Shown here: positions 44,887-53,430 of the stretch, one piece after another
Layout: each line of letters begins with the position of its first letter
Numbering within the stretch: position 1 is the first letter of the stretch
Notes under the pieces: model-generated
What the model saw: the letters and a program-made list of their open reading frames with translations, nothing else
The model's database searches: none
What the model was told of the DNA's origin: nothing
Made by a program: the position numbers and the translations under genes
Assembly (NCBI GenBank): GCA_963575675.1
Contig: CAUYUA010000217.1
Span: 1 to 64,000 of the forward strand
Length of the DNA stretch: 64,000 bases
Direction: 5' to 3'
DNA from: CAUYUA01 sp963575675
Lineage (GTDB): Bacteria > Pseudomonadota > Alphaproteobacteria > Azospirillales > Azospirillaceae

Positions 44887-46836
44887 ATGTTTAAGAATTT
44901 CAAAATCGGAATAAAGTTAATCATTTTGGTGTTGCTTTTAAATTTTTTTATGGTTGTGGTCGGTCTGATCGGCCTTATGGGAATGCAGGCCGGAGATGCG
45001 GCGCTTGACACCGTCTACAATGATCGGGTTGTGCCTTTGCGGGATTTGAAAGTCATCGCAGACATGTACGCCGTCAATATCGTCGATACTGTTCATAAAG
45101 CGCGCAACGGCGGTTTGTCCTACGTCGAAGCAATCAAGAATATAGATATTGCAAACGCGACGATCAAAAAGAAATGGCAAGACTATTTGGCCACATTTTT
45201 GGTCGATGACGAGAAAGCATTGGTTGTTCAGATCGCGCCGTTAATGGAAATCGCTGATCGTGACGCCGCACGCATTCGACTCATTTTAGAGGCGAAGGAT
45301 GCTGTTCAATTGGCTGACTTCGCCGCCCGTTCTCTGTATCCGGCGATTGACCCGGTTTCCGAGAAATTTGCGGCGCTGATCGAAGTTCAGCTTAAAGTTG
45401 CGAAAGAGGCTTACGATAAAAACGAAGAACTGTATCAATCTTCACGCAAACGGATGATCATTTTGATCATCGGGGCCTTGACGCTTGGCTTCGGAGTTGG
45501 CGTCTGGATCATTCGTTCGATTACTCGTCCGATTCTGTATGTGCGTCAAATCATCGAACGTATGGCCGCCGGCGATCTTAATATCGACGTTGTCGATGAC
45601 GGTCGTTGTGATGAAACCGGGCAGATGGTGCGTGCAACGGCTGCAATCGTGTTGACGTTGAAAGCTGTGGCCAAAGATTTGCGCGATATGATCGACGCCG
45701 CCAAGGTCGGAGCGCTTTCCGTGCGCGCAGATTCTACGCAGCATCGAGGCGAGTTCTTGGTTTTGGTGCAAGGCGTTAATGATCTGGTGGAGATTCTGAC
45801 GGTTCCTTTGTTCGAAGTCGCTGGAGTTATGGCTAAACTGGCCTCGGGTGACGTGCGTGGTCGCATGACCGGGATTTATGAAGGTGATTTGCGAGCGCTG
45901 AAAGGCAACGTCAATCGTAGTCTCGATGCTCTGGTTGCGCTGTTGGATGAAATCTCTCTTTTCGCGGTGGCGATGGCCGACAGCGACTTGACGCGCTCGA
46001 TTGACGGCTCTTATCAGGGCGACTTCGCCGCGATCAAAAACAATCTGAATAAAGCGATCGAACGATTTGGAGCCGTACTTCACCACGTCGGCGATTCAAC
46101 TCAGAACGTCGCGCACTCCGCCGCCGAGACCGCCGCCGCCGCAATGGATGTTTCTCGACAAGCGGCGAGCCAAATGAACACTCTGGCCGACGTTTCCAGC
46201 GCCATTGAGCAAACCGTCGCCGCCATTGCTGAAATTGCTCGCAGCGCCGAACGGGGGAGTGTCTTAGGCGCCGCCGCCGCCGCCGCCGCCGCTGAAGGGC
46301 AATCGAAATTGACGAGGCTCTCCGACGCGGTCGACAGCATCGCTTCTCGCAATATGAAAATCGGACAAATCAGCGCTCAAATTGCGGGCGTTGCAGACAA
46401 GACCTATGTATTGGCTCTGAATGCTGGTCTGGAGGCTATTCGGGCGGGCGAGCAGGGACGTGGTTTTGGGTTGATTGCGCATAAAATTACTTCTTTGGCT
46501 GAGGAAGTCGCTCAGGCAACCCGCGATATCCGTATTCTTGCCGAAGAAACTACCGAAAATGTGCGCTCCGGTGTTTCTGCGGCAGGTGAGGCAAGAGGTT
46601 CGATTTCTCAGATCGTTGAGACCTCGCGTGAAAGCGGACAGACCGTTCAGGCCATCGCCGCCGCAATCGATGAACAAAACGCCATGGTTCATATGTTGAA
46701 AGAGCGGGTTGTTCACTTGAAGATGGTTGGGCAAACAACCGCCGGCGCAGCAGAGGAAATCTCGGCGACTATGGCGTCTCTGACGGAAATGGCGCAGGTT
46801 CTGAAAGCCGAGGCCGACAGTATTCGCACGGCGTAG
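44887..46836 (+). CDS. methyl-accepting chemotaxis protein with divergent tip
   Basis: The 649-residue receptor has a first membrane helix (about 7-32), a periplasmic four-helix-bundle-like sensor (to about 185), a second helix (about 190-212), a HAMP domain and further HAMP-like repeats (GRMTGIYEGDLRALKGNVNR, DLTRSIDGSYQGDFAAIKNN), and the signalling coiled coil. The conserved hairpin tip is recognisable but altered: VADKTYVLALNAGLEAIRAGE and GRGFGLIAHKITSLAEE, where receptors normally have QTNLLALNAAIEAARAGE and FAVVAxEVRxLA. A GCC repeat encodes a run of Ala at about residues 461-468. GAGG lies six bases upstream of the ATG at 44887. No CheR/CheB tether pentapeptide ends the protein. Confidence 0.9.
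   Translation: MFKNFKIGIKLIILVLLLNFFMVVVGLIGLMGMQAGDAALDTVYNDRVVPLRDLKVIADMYAVNIVDTVHKARNGGLSYVEAIKNIDIANATIKKKWQDYLATFLVDDEKALVVQIAPLMEIADRDAARIRLILEAKDAVQLADFAARSLYPAIDPVSEKFAALIEVQLKVAKEAYDKNEELYQSSRKRMIILIIGALTLGFGVGVWIIRSITRPILYVRQIIERMAAGDLNIDVVDDGRCDETGQMVRATAAIVLTLKAVAKDLRDMIDAAKVGALSVRADSTQHRGEFLVLVQGVNDLVEILTVPLFEVAGVMAKLASGDVRGRMTGIYEGDLRALKGNVNRSLDALVALLDEISLFAVAMADSDLTRSIDGSYQGDFAAIKNNLNKAIERFGAVLHHVGDSTQNVAHSAAETAAAAMDVSRQAASQMNTLADVSSAIEQTVAAIAEIARSAERGSVLGAAAAAAAAEGQSKLTRLSDAVDSIASRNMKIGQISAQIAGVADKTYVLALNAGLEAIRAGEQGRGFGLIAHKITSLAEEVAQATRDIRILAEETTENVRSGVSAAGEARGSISQIVETSRESGQTVQAIAAAIDEQNAMVHMLKERVVHLKMVGQTTAGAAEEISATMASLTEMAQVLKAEADSIRTA
46268..46291. repeat. GCC trinucleotide run in the chemoreceptor gene
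   Basis: About eight consecutive GCC units give an uninterrupted alanine run in the signalling coiled coil. Such runs can change copy number by slippage in frame. Confidence 0.8.
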
Positions 46837-46878
46837 TAGAGCGCGCGTGTTGGCGCGAAAATAAGAAAGCGGCTCAGT

Positions 46879-48360
46879 ATGTTTCAAGCGCTTCGTAAAA
46901 CGGCGGGAAAGCTTCTTGTTCCGTTTTTATTCTCGATGAGCATCCTTGCTTTTTTTTATGTTGGCGGTGATGCCTATCAGACGTTTGGTTTGGCCGCTGT
47001 CGACAGCACCCGTAAGGCTCTGAAATATGTACTGGGTGTTGCGGCTTTTATGTCGATGGCGGTTCTTACGCAGAGAATTATTCGATATGTGATTTTTGAT
47101 GGGCTTATCGCGGGAGCCACCGGAGCGCCGGTTCCGAAATTACTCAGTCAGATTTCTGGGCTGGTGATTTTTGTGGTTGCGATTTCTGCTTGCGCGGGAA
47201 TTGTTTTTGAACAAGACCTCACCGTTTTATGGGCTGCTTCTGGAGTGGCCGGATTGGTGATGGGTATGGCGCTTCGTGAGCTGTTGCAAGACGTCTTCGC
47301 GGGAATTGCGCTTAATATTGATCGAGCGGTAAAAATTGGAGAACACATTCAACTGCACAAAGCTGGAGACGCCCGCATCAGCGGTCAATTGTTGGAGATC
47401 AGTTGGCGGACCACTCGAATAAAGGATCCTATGGGCGATGTTGTGATTTTACCGAACAGCAAATTCAGCTCTTACACGATCACCAATTTCAGCCAGCCGG
47501 AGCCCGTGAGCTATCGCGCTGTGTCGGTTGTTTTAGATTCTCGCGTGCCGCAGGCGCGCGCAACGCGTATTCTTCAAGCCGCCGCATTAGAGGCAATGAT
47601 TGAATTGGTTGGTTCAACGACGGCTTCTCCGTGGGTGGAGGTCAAAGCCATCAAGTTGGAAGGCGTTGAGTACGCCATTTATTACAAAGCGGAATGGCGA
47701 CATCTGATAAACGCGCCGCCGGTAATCTTGCAGAATGTCCTTTCGCATTTGGCTCTGGCTGGAATAGAACCCGCGAGCCTTCGGATGACTCGTGGCGGTG
47801 AGGCGGGGGGCGGCGAAAGCAGCCTACAACAGTCTCATGATTCAGAACGATTGGTTGCTTTGATTGGCGGCGCCAAACTCTTTCAGTCTTTGTCGCCATC
47901 TGATTTGCTGCTTTTGGCGCAACACGCGGCGTTGCGTGTCGAATCGCCGAATCGAGTGGTGGTTCAGGCCGGAGAAGCTGGAACTGCGCTTTATCTTGTT
48001 CTTGAAGGTTTGCTTTCAACCGAAATTACACGGCGGTCAGGGAATCGCGCGCCTCTACCGGCGATGCTTCGTCCTGGTGATGTTTTCGACGCATCGGTTG
48101 CTCTATTGGGAGAGGCTCATAGCTGCACAATTCGTGCGCGGACTTCTGTGTTGCTTTGTGCATTTGAACATGAAGTTATGCGTCATTTATTTCATGTAAG
48201 CCCGGTCTCTTTAGAGAAAATAGGAAAAGACTTTGTTGAAAACTATATGGTCAAGAGTAGCTCTCAAGCCATCCAAGATTCAGATCAAATAACAGATGTT
48301 CTTCGACAGATACGCCATTTATTTCCTCCGACGCCGCCGAGAATTCATTTAAAAAAATAA
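46879..48360 (+). CDS. MscS-type channel fused to a cyclic nucleotide-binding domain
   Basis: The 493-residue protein has about four N-terminal membrane helices (near 10-30, 48-70, 85-108, 112-138), the MscS pore helix and beta domain (GVAGLVMGMALRELLQDVFAG, VILPNSKFSSYTITNFS) and a C-terminal cNMP-binding fold at about 325-450 (FQSLSPSDLLLLAQHA, VVVQAGEAGTALYLVLEG, LRPGDVFDASVALLGE). Channels of this class are known to be gated by cyclic nucleotides and weakly or not by tension. It starts 42 bases after the chemoreceptor and may be co-transcribed. The ribosome binding site is weak. Confidence 0.92.
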   Translation: MFQALRKTAGKLLVPFLFSMSILAFFYVGGDAYQTFGLAAVDSTRKALKYVLGVAAFMSMAVLTQRIIRYVIFDGLIAGATGAPVPKLLSQISGLVIFVVAISACAGIVFEQDLTVLWAASGVAGLVMGMALRELLQDVFAGIALNIDRAVKIGEHIQLHKAGDARISGQLLEISWRTTRIKDPMGDVVILPNSKFSSYTITNFSQPEPVSYRAVSVVLDSRVPQARATRILQAAALEAMIELVGSTTASPWVEVKAIKLEGVEYAIYYKAEWRHLINAPPVILQNVLSHLALAGIEPASLRMTRGGEAGGGESSLQQSHDSERLVALIGGAKLFQSLSPSDLLLLAQHAALRVESPNRVVVQAGEAGTALYLVLEGLLSTEITRRSGNRAPLPAMLRPGDVFDASVALLGEAHSCTIRARTSVLLCAFEHEVMRHLFHVSPVSLEKIGKDFVENYMVKSSSQAIQDSDQITDVLRQIRHLFPPTPPRIHLKK

Positions 48361-48618
48361 ACTTAGAGTTGAACGGGGGGTTATGAGGTCGGAGACTGCG
48401 TTCGTATGGCGCAACAAATCCGACCCATGACTACAATTCAGGATCGAGCACATACATGCTATCGAATGGAGGGGAAACCTGTTCGAGAAAAGAAAAAAAT
48501 AGAGCGAAAATAACTTAAAAACTGACCGCGCCAACTTAGTTTTTTGGCGACAATCTTTGTGAGATATTGGGATTTTCTGGTGAGCGTTTAACCAAAGAGG
48601 GCGTGTATTTTCAGATAT
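48361..48618. other. 258-bp gap after the MscS-like gene
   Basis: No gene, repeat copy or clear terminator is seen; the short frames on either strand have no support. Confidence 0.5.
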
Positions 48619-48712
48619 TGGCGGAGGGAGGGGGATTCGAACCCCCGATAGAGGTTTAAGCCTCTATAACGGTTTAGCAAACCGCCGCCTTCAGCCGCTC
48701 GGCCATCCCTCC
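48619..48712 (-). tRNA. tRNA-Ser (anticodon GCT)
   Basis: On the minus strand the 94-base sequence folds as a class II tRNA: acceptor stem GGAGGGA with TCCCTCC, D arm, anticodon stem GCGGT with ACCGT and loop TTGCTAA (anticodon GCT), a long variable arm (TAGAGGC...CCTCTA) and T arm with GGTTCGAATCC. The 3' CCA is encoded (48619-48621). It reads AGC and AGU serine codons. Confidence 0.97.
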
Positions 48713-48899
48713 GTAGAACGCCTCCCTCTGCAATTTTACCGAAGAAGACCTTCGGTGAGGGGCGTTGGCTGATAGGCGTGATCATATGGGGGAAGAGGAG
48801 GAATGTCAATCAAATTGTGTGAGGGTTTTGATTTTTTTGTTAGCCAGGGAGGCTTCCGATGACATTGCAAACCCTGGATTTGTTTACCGGCGGAGCCGC

Positions 48900-48927
48900 G
48901 CAGAATTGTTGGTGCAGAATTGTTGGT
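48900..48927. repeat. 14-bp perfect tandem duplication
   Basis: GCAGAATTGTTGGT occurs at 48900-48913 and 48914-48927, next to a family 1 repeat, as at 35763 where a tandem duplication also borders a copy. Confidence 0.88.
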
Positions 48928-48950
48928 GATGTGCATCTAACGCGAATTGA

Positions 48951-49087
48951 GCCTCAATTGAAAACCCAAGAAGAGTCTTCAAGAAAATCGGGGCTCCGCC
49001 CTCGACCCGCCAAAGGCCGGGAGGCCTTTGGAAACCATGATTTGGAGTTTGTGACGACCGGATTGTGAGTGGGCCGTTTCAATCCGG
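48951..49087 (-). repeat. family 1 repeat, inverted copy 3' of shc
   Basis: The minus strand carries CCGGATTGAAACGGCCCAC, the AAACTCCAAATCATGGTTTCC block, AAGGCCTCCCGGCCTTTGG and GGGCGGAGCCCCGATTTTC, then a tail ending CAATTGAGG. It begins 22 bases from the shc stop codon. Confidence 0.88.
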
Positions 49088-49108
49088 CAACGCTACGTCG
49101 TTAGCGCA

Positions 49109-51091
49109 TCACATGCCGTAAGCAACGCGCCGATCATTGCGGCTGGTCAAAGTGCGATAGCGCGAGATCGCCCACAACGGGAAATACGCAGCATAGCCAT
49201 GGTAACGTAAATAAAACACACGTGGAAAACCGACTCCCGTATAGAGTTTCTCATCCCATCTTCCTTCAGAGCGCGGCGCATTTTCTAAGAACGCAACGCC
49301 GCGTTGCACGGCGTCACTTTCTACTTCTCCAACACTCATCAATGCAAGAACCGCCCACGCCGTTTGAGATGGCGTGCTGCTTTTGGCTTCAGTACGACGC
49401 GATAACCAATAAGTGGCGCAATCTTCTCCCCAACCGCCATCAGAGCCCTGTCGGGTAATCAACCACTCAACGGCGCGCCGAATCGCGGGGTGTTGGTGAT
49501 CCATTCCAACTGCGTTTAGGGCGCATAATACAGACCAGACGCCATACACATAATTGGTTCCCCAGCGACCAAACCAAGATCCATCGGGCTCTTGCTCTTT
49601 AAGCAGATAAGCCACGCCTTTTTCGATGACCGGGTGATTGGCGTCATAACCGATCTGAGCCAGGAAACTGACGCAACGAGCCGTCACGTCGGCTGTCGGA
49701 GGATCAAGTAAAGCGCCATGGTCGGCAAACGGAATATAGTTGAGATAGTGATGCGTGTTGTCGGCGTCGTAGGCGCCCCAACCGCCATTGCGGCTTTGAA
49801 GCCCGATGACCCACTCGGCGGCGCGCTGGACGGCTTCTTGATAACGTGGATCGCCAGAGCGATGCAACGCCATGGCGACGACGGCGGTGTCATCGACGTC
49901 GGGATAGAAATCATTGCCGTATTGGAAAGCCCAGCCGCCGGGACGAGGAGGATTTTTGAGCCTTTCAGCCCAATCGCCGACGACGTCGAGAATCTGACGG
50001 TCGCGCAACCAATCCAACCCACGTTGGAGCGCATGATTCAGATTGGGGTCTCCGATTCCCGCTGCGCCGCCGTCAGAAAGCGAGGCGCCGGCTTCCATGA
50101 GCGCGTGAGCGGAAAGCCCCGTGTCCCACACCGGAGAGACGCAAGGTTGGCAGTAGTTGCGATCCGGGGCGTCGTGGTGGAAGACCAGGAGTTTATCAAT
50201 GGACTCGCGAGCGGTGACGAAATCGGGATGGTCCGTCGGATAGCCGAGCGCGTGATAAGCCATGACGACGTTGGCCATGGCCGGAAAAATGGCGCCGATG
50301 CCGTCTTCACCGTTTAGGCGCGGATGAATGAAGTCGAGAGCTTTTTTCAGCGCCCGTTGACGTGGTCCCTTGAGAAAAAAGGGCTCAACGACATGCAGGA
50401 CGCGGTCAAGGCCCAGAAAGAAATTTCCCCACGCGGAACCTGAAGGGTTGATGTTGTAGGCTTTTTCTTTCTCCGGCGGAGTGACGAACAGTTCGCGGAT
50501 ATCGACGTTTCGAGGATTGCGGGCTGTGGGTTTTAGCGCGGCGAGAATCAACAGAGGAACGATGACCACGCGCGACCAGTAAGCGATTTTCGTGAGGTGG
50601 AAGGGGAACCATCGAGGGAGCAACATCAACTCGATGGGCATGACCGGGACTGCGCGCCAAGGAACTTGATTGAACAGAGCGAGAGCGATTCGTGTAAAGA
50701 CATTGGCGCGCGCAGCGCCTCCGTAATTCAATATGGCTGCGCGAGCGCGTTGCATGTGGGGAGCGTCGGGAGAGTCGCCAATAAGTTTGAGCGCATAATA
50801 GGCTTTGACTGAAGCGCTTATGTCGAAATCGCCGTCGTGGAACAGAGGCCAGCCGCCGTGAGAACCTTGAGCCGCGCGCAGGTAGGGGGCGATTCGAGCC
50901 TCAAGCATCGGATCGGGGTCGCCGAGGAAATGTCGCAGCATCACATATTCTGAGGGAATGGTCGTGTCCGCTTCCAATTCGAACACCCAATGCCCATCGT
51001 CACGTTGCCGCTTCTGAAAATCCCGGCAAACGCTTGCGATCAGTCGGTCCAGTGTCTCGCTCTGGTTTATTGAATACAGCCATCCGTCCAT
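49109..51091 (-). CDS. shc: squalene-hopene cyclase
   Basis: The 660-residue enzyme cyclises squalene to hopene, the first committed step of hopanoid synthesis, at the inner membrane. The catalytic DVDDTAVV motif lies near residue 399, and several QW repeats are visible, such as QEPDGSWFGRWG, QSRNGGWGAYD, QGSDGGWGED and a C-terminal TGVGFPRVFYLRYHGYAAYF. Length and end are normal. No other hopanoid (hpn) genes are adjacent, which is unusual, so they must lie elsewhere. It reads toward a family 1 repeat and the tRNA-Ser gene. Confidence 0.96.
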   Translation of the reverse strand: MDGWLYSINQSETLDRLIASVCRDFQKRQRDDGHWVFELEADTTIPSEYVMLRHFLGDPDPMLEARIAPYLRAAQGSHGGWPLFHDGDFDISASVKAYYALKLIGDSPDAPHMQRARAAILNYGGAARANVFTRIALALFNQVPWRAVPVMPIELMLLPRWFPFHLTKIAYWSRVVIVPLLILAALKPTARNPRNVDIRELFVTPPEKEKAYNINPSGSAWGNFFLGLDRVLHVVEPFFLKGPRQRALKKALDFIHPRLNGEDGIGAIFPAMANVVMAYHALGYPTDHPDFVTARESIDKLLVFHHDAPDRNYCQPCVSPVWDTGLSAHALMEAGASLSDGGAAGIGDPNLNHALQRGLDWLRDRQILDVVGDWAERLKNPPRPGGWAFQYGNDFYPDVDDTAVVAMALHRSGDPRYQEAVQRAAEWVIGLQSRNGGWGAYDADNTHHYLNYIPFADHGALLDPPTADVTARCVSFLAQIGYDANHPVIEKGVAYLLKEQEPDGSWFGRWGTNYVYGVWSVLCALNAVGMDHQHPAIRRAVEWLITRQGSDGGWGEDCATYWLSRRTEAKSSTPSQTAWAVLALMSVGEVESDAVQRGVAFLENAPRSEGRWDEKLYTGVGFPRVFYLRYHGYAAYFPLWAISRYRTLTSRNDRRVAYGM

Positions 51092-51526
51092 GACTTAAAT
51101 CCCGAATAATCGAACGAGGAACATTCTGTCAATAACGCTTATTGCGCGTATGCGAAGACACCCCACTTGCGCTCGCGCAATGATCCGTTTTTTGGATTTG
51201 TCGAACTGCGCCAGGGCGGTTTACGAAATCGTTGCGTTGTTATCAGCGCTTTTGGACTGAGACGAGTTTTTGTTCTTCAACCCGATCTCGGCTCTTTCAG
51301 ATAAGCCCGCTAAGCGGCGAGTTTGCCGGAACAACAGCGCGGAGAGCTTTGTCGTGTGAAGAAGGCGATTTTTTCTTGAATAATAGAGCTTTTGTCGCAG
51401 TGCAAGACAGCTTTGCAAGGGATGCAAAATTTTTGAAAAAAATGTGTCATTTTCGCCATGGATTCCACAGAATGACGTCATGGATTCGTCTGACCGTCGG
51501 ATGAACGAAGAAAGCGCGATTCGGTC
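51092..51526. other. 435-bp intergenic region between divergent shc and lipid kinase genes
   Basis: It must contain both promoters. No gene, hairpin with a T-run or repeat copy is visible; the open frames on both strands are unsupported. Confidence 0.55.
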
Positions 51527-52459
51527 ATGAAAATCGCCGTTGTATTGAATGAAACAGCGGGGGCTTTGCATCGGCGGTCCCCGGAGAAAGTCGCCGCGTG
51601 GATTCGCGAGCGTCTTGAAGCGTGGGATCATCAGGTGACGATAACGACCGCTGCGGGAGGTTTGCTGACTCGCGCCATTCGTCAGGCGATCAACGGCGAC
51701 GCCGAAGTGGTGGCGATTGGGGGAGGCGACGGCACGATTTCGGCGGCGGCGCGCCAGATGATCGGAGCAGGAAAGTGTTTGGGTGTTTTACCGATGGGAA
51801 CGATTAACTTGTTTGCGCGTGATTTGGGGATTCCTCGGGAGCTGGACGCTGCAATTTCGGTGATTGCGCGAGGGCGCAGTCGTATGATCGATGTCGGAGA
51901 GGTTAATGGTCATATTTTTCTAAACAATTCGGTGATCGGTTTGTATCCGAGCTTGATTCGCGTTCGAGAGCGGCATAGACAAGCGCGCGGCCTTCTGCGT
52001 TGGGCGTCTGTGGTTTTGATGGCGCTCCGCGCGGTTTGGCGGGCTCGACCGATTCCGATTCGTTTGGAATGTGGACAGGGATCGCAATTCATAATGGCGG
52101 CGGCGTTGGCGGTGGCCAATAACCCCGCCGTGGCGCGGCGTAGTGAGGCGCGTCCTAAACGTGTTTTGGATGGTGGGCGGTTGGGAGTGTTTTGGGCTCC
52201 TGCGCGGGCGCGAATAGGGTTGTTGCGGCTTATGGCGCGTTTGGCTTTGGGGTGTTGGAGACTCGACGCAGATATTGGCTATCAAGCGACGGGCGCGGCG
52301 GCGGTGGAGTGCTCATCGCATCGGCGTGTAAAAGTTGCATTGGATGGCGAGGTTTTTCGGTTGACGCCGCCTTTGTTGTATAAAATCCGCCCGAGTGCAT
52401 TGAAAGTTATGGCGCCCGAGGGGTCGGAGCGTGTCGCTTTTAGAGCCTGTCCGGAGTGA
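51527..52459 (+). CDS. diacylglycerol kinase-family lipid kinase
   Basis: The 310-residue protein has the DAGK catalytic fold: AVVLNETAGAL near the start, the ATP-binding IGGGDGTISAAARQMIG near residue 65, and LGVLPMGTINLFARDLGIP near 85. The C-terminal part matches YegS-like enzymes (LALDGE...FRLTPPLLYKIRP type ending). It would phosphorylate a lipid such as diacylglycerol or a sphingoid base using ATP; the acceptor is not readable from sequence. It overlaps the start region of the next gene and forms a transcription unit with the metallophosphoesterase. Confidence 0.88.
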   Translation: MKIAVVLNETAGALHRRSPEKVAAWIRERLEAWDHQVTITTAAGGLLTRAIRQAINGDAEVVAIGGGDGTISAAARQMIGAGKCLGVLPMGTINLFARDLGIPRELDAAISVIARGRSRMIDVGEVNGHIFLNNSVIGLYPSLIRVRERHRQARGLLRWASVVLMALRAVWRARPIPIRLECGQGSQFIMAAALAVANNPAVARRSEARPKRVLDGGRLGVFWAPARARIGLLRLMARLALGCWRLDADIGYQATGAAAVECSSHRRVKVALDGEVFRLTPPLLYKIRPSALKVMAPEGSERVAFRACPE

Positions 52460-52488
52460 GAGGCGTTGTTTGTGAGAGGGGCGTTGTT

Positions 52489-53307
52489 GTGAGAATCGTT
52501 GCGCATATTTCCGATCTCCATTTCGGTCGCATTGATCCCAAGGTTGTCGAGGGGTTGGAGGCCGATTTGGCGTGGAGGTCATCGTCGTTGTCGATGATCG
52601 TCATTAGTGGAGATTTGGTGCAACGTCCCGGGCATAAGCAATTTCAAGCGGCGCGAGCGTTTTTAGAGCGTTTGCCGGTTCCGTTTCTTGTCGTTCCCGG
52701 CAATCATGATATTCCCGTCTATAATTTGTTTTTGCGTTTTTATGATCCATATCGCCGATATCGTCGTTACGTTTCGCATGACCTCAGTCCGATTCATATT
52801 GACTCGGAAATTGCGATTCTTGGTCTTTCCACCGCTCGTGCGCTCAATCTTAATTTTGCTCACGGGCGCATCAATAAGCGTCAGGTGGCGCGCATTCATG
52901 ATGTGTTTGACGCCGCGCCTTCGCCTTTGTTTAAAATTCTTGTTACGCATCATCCTTTTTTGCCTCCTCCTGACGCTCCCAACACGCGGTTGGTTGGACG
53001 ATCGCAAATGGCGCTGACTGCTCTGGAGCGTTGCGGCGTTGATTTGGTGCTGTCTGGCCATTTGCACCGCAGTTTCAGCGGCGATGTTGCGGGGCATCAT
53101 GCGTTTGTTCAGCGTTCGATTTTGGTTGCTCAGGCCGCCACCGCCACGTCCACTCGTCTGCGTCGGGATCCCAATGGGTATAACGTGATCTCCATTGCTT
53201 TCGATGAAGTAACCATTGAGGAACGCGCATGGAATGGCTGCGCGTTTGAATGTGATCGAATTACGCGTTATCGTCGAGAGGGCGATCATTGGCGTGTTTG
53301 TGCGTAA
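52489..53307 (+). CDS. calcineurin-like metallophosphoesterase
   Basis: The 272-residue enzyme has the five signature blocks of the family: ISDLHFG (Asp, His), ISGDLV (Asp), VPGNHDIP (Asn, His, Asp), VTHHPFLPP (His) and SGHLHRSF (two His), which bind a di-metal centre. It could hydrolyse a phosphodiester or lipid head group; next to a lipid kinase a lipid substrate is plausible but unproven. The GTG at 52489 is chosen because GAGAGGGG lies seven bases upstream and the protein then begins directly at the first strand; the alternative GTG at 52456 is within the overlapping near-duplicated sequence. Confidence 0.85.
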   Translation: MRIVAHISDLHFGRIDPKVVEGLEADLAWRSSSLSMIVISGDLVQRPGHKQFQAARAFLERLPVPFLVVPGNHDIPVYNLFLRFYDPYRRYRRYVSHDLSPIHIDSEIAILGLSTARALNLNFAHGRINKRQVARIHDVFDAAPSPLFKILVTHHPFLPPPDAPNTRLVGRSQMALTALERCGVDLVLSGHLHRSFSGDVAGHHAFVQRSILVAQAATATSTRLRRDPNGYNVISIAFDEVTIEERAWNGCAFECDRITRYRREGDHWRVCA

Positions 53308-53308
53308 T

Positions 53309-53327
53309 TTTGATTTATTAAATCAAA
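53309..53327. promoter_or_regulatory. 9-bp perfect inverted repeat upstream of hemB
   Basis: TTTGATTTA and TAAATCAAA flank a single T, right after the phosphoesterase stop and about 103 bases before the hemB ATG. It looks like a dimeric operator or a weak terminator; the spacing of TTGAT and ATCAA (seven bases) does not fit an FNR box. Confidence 0.35.
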
Positions 53328-53430
53328 GACCGGGTGTCAATAACTCGAGTCGTTCGTATAATGCGCATCGGTGTGTAATGTTTGCGCCTGGTTTTGTTTT
53401 TCTTCCGTCTGAACTCCTTTGGTGATCATT

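Noticed and set aside
53309..53327. possible FNR box upstream of hemB (TTGAT and ATCAA half sites)
   Set aside because: The half sites are seven bases apart, whereas FNR needs four, so only a generic inverted repeat is claimed.
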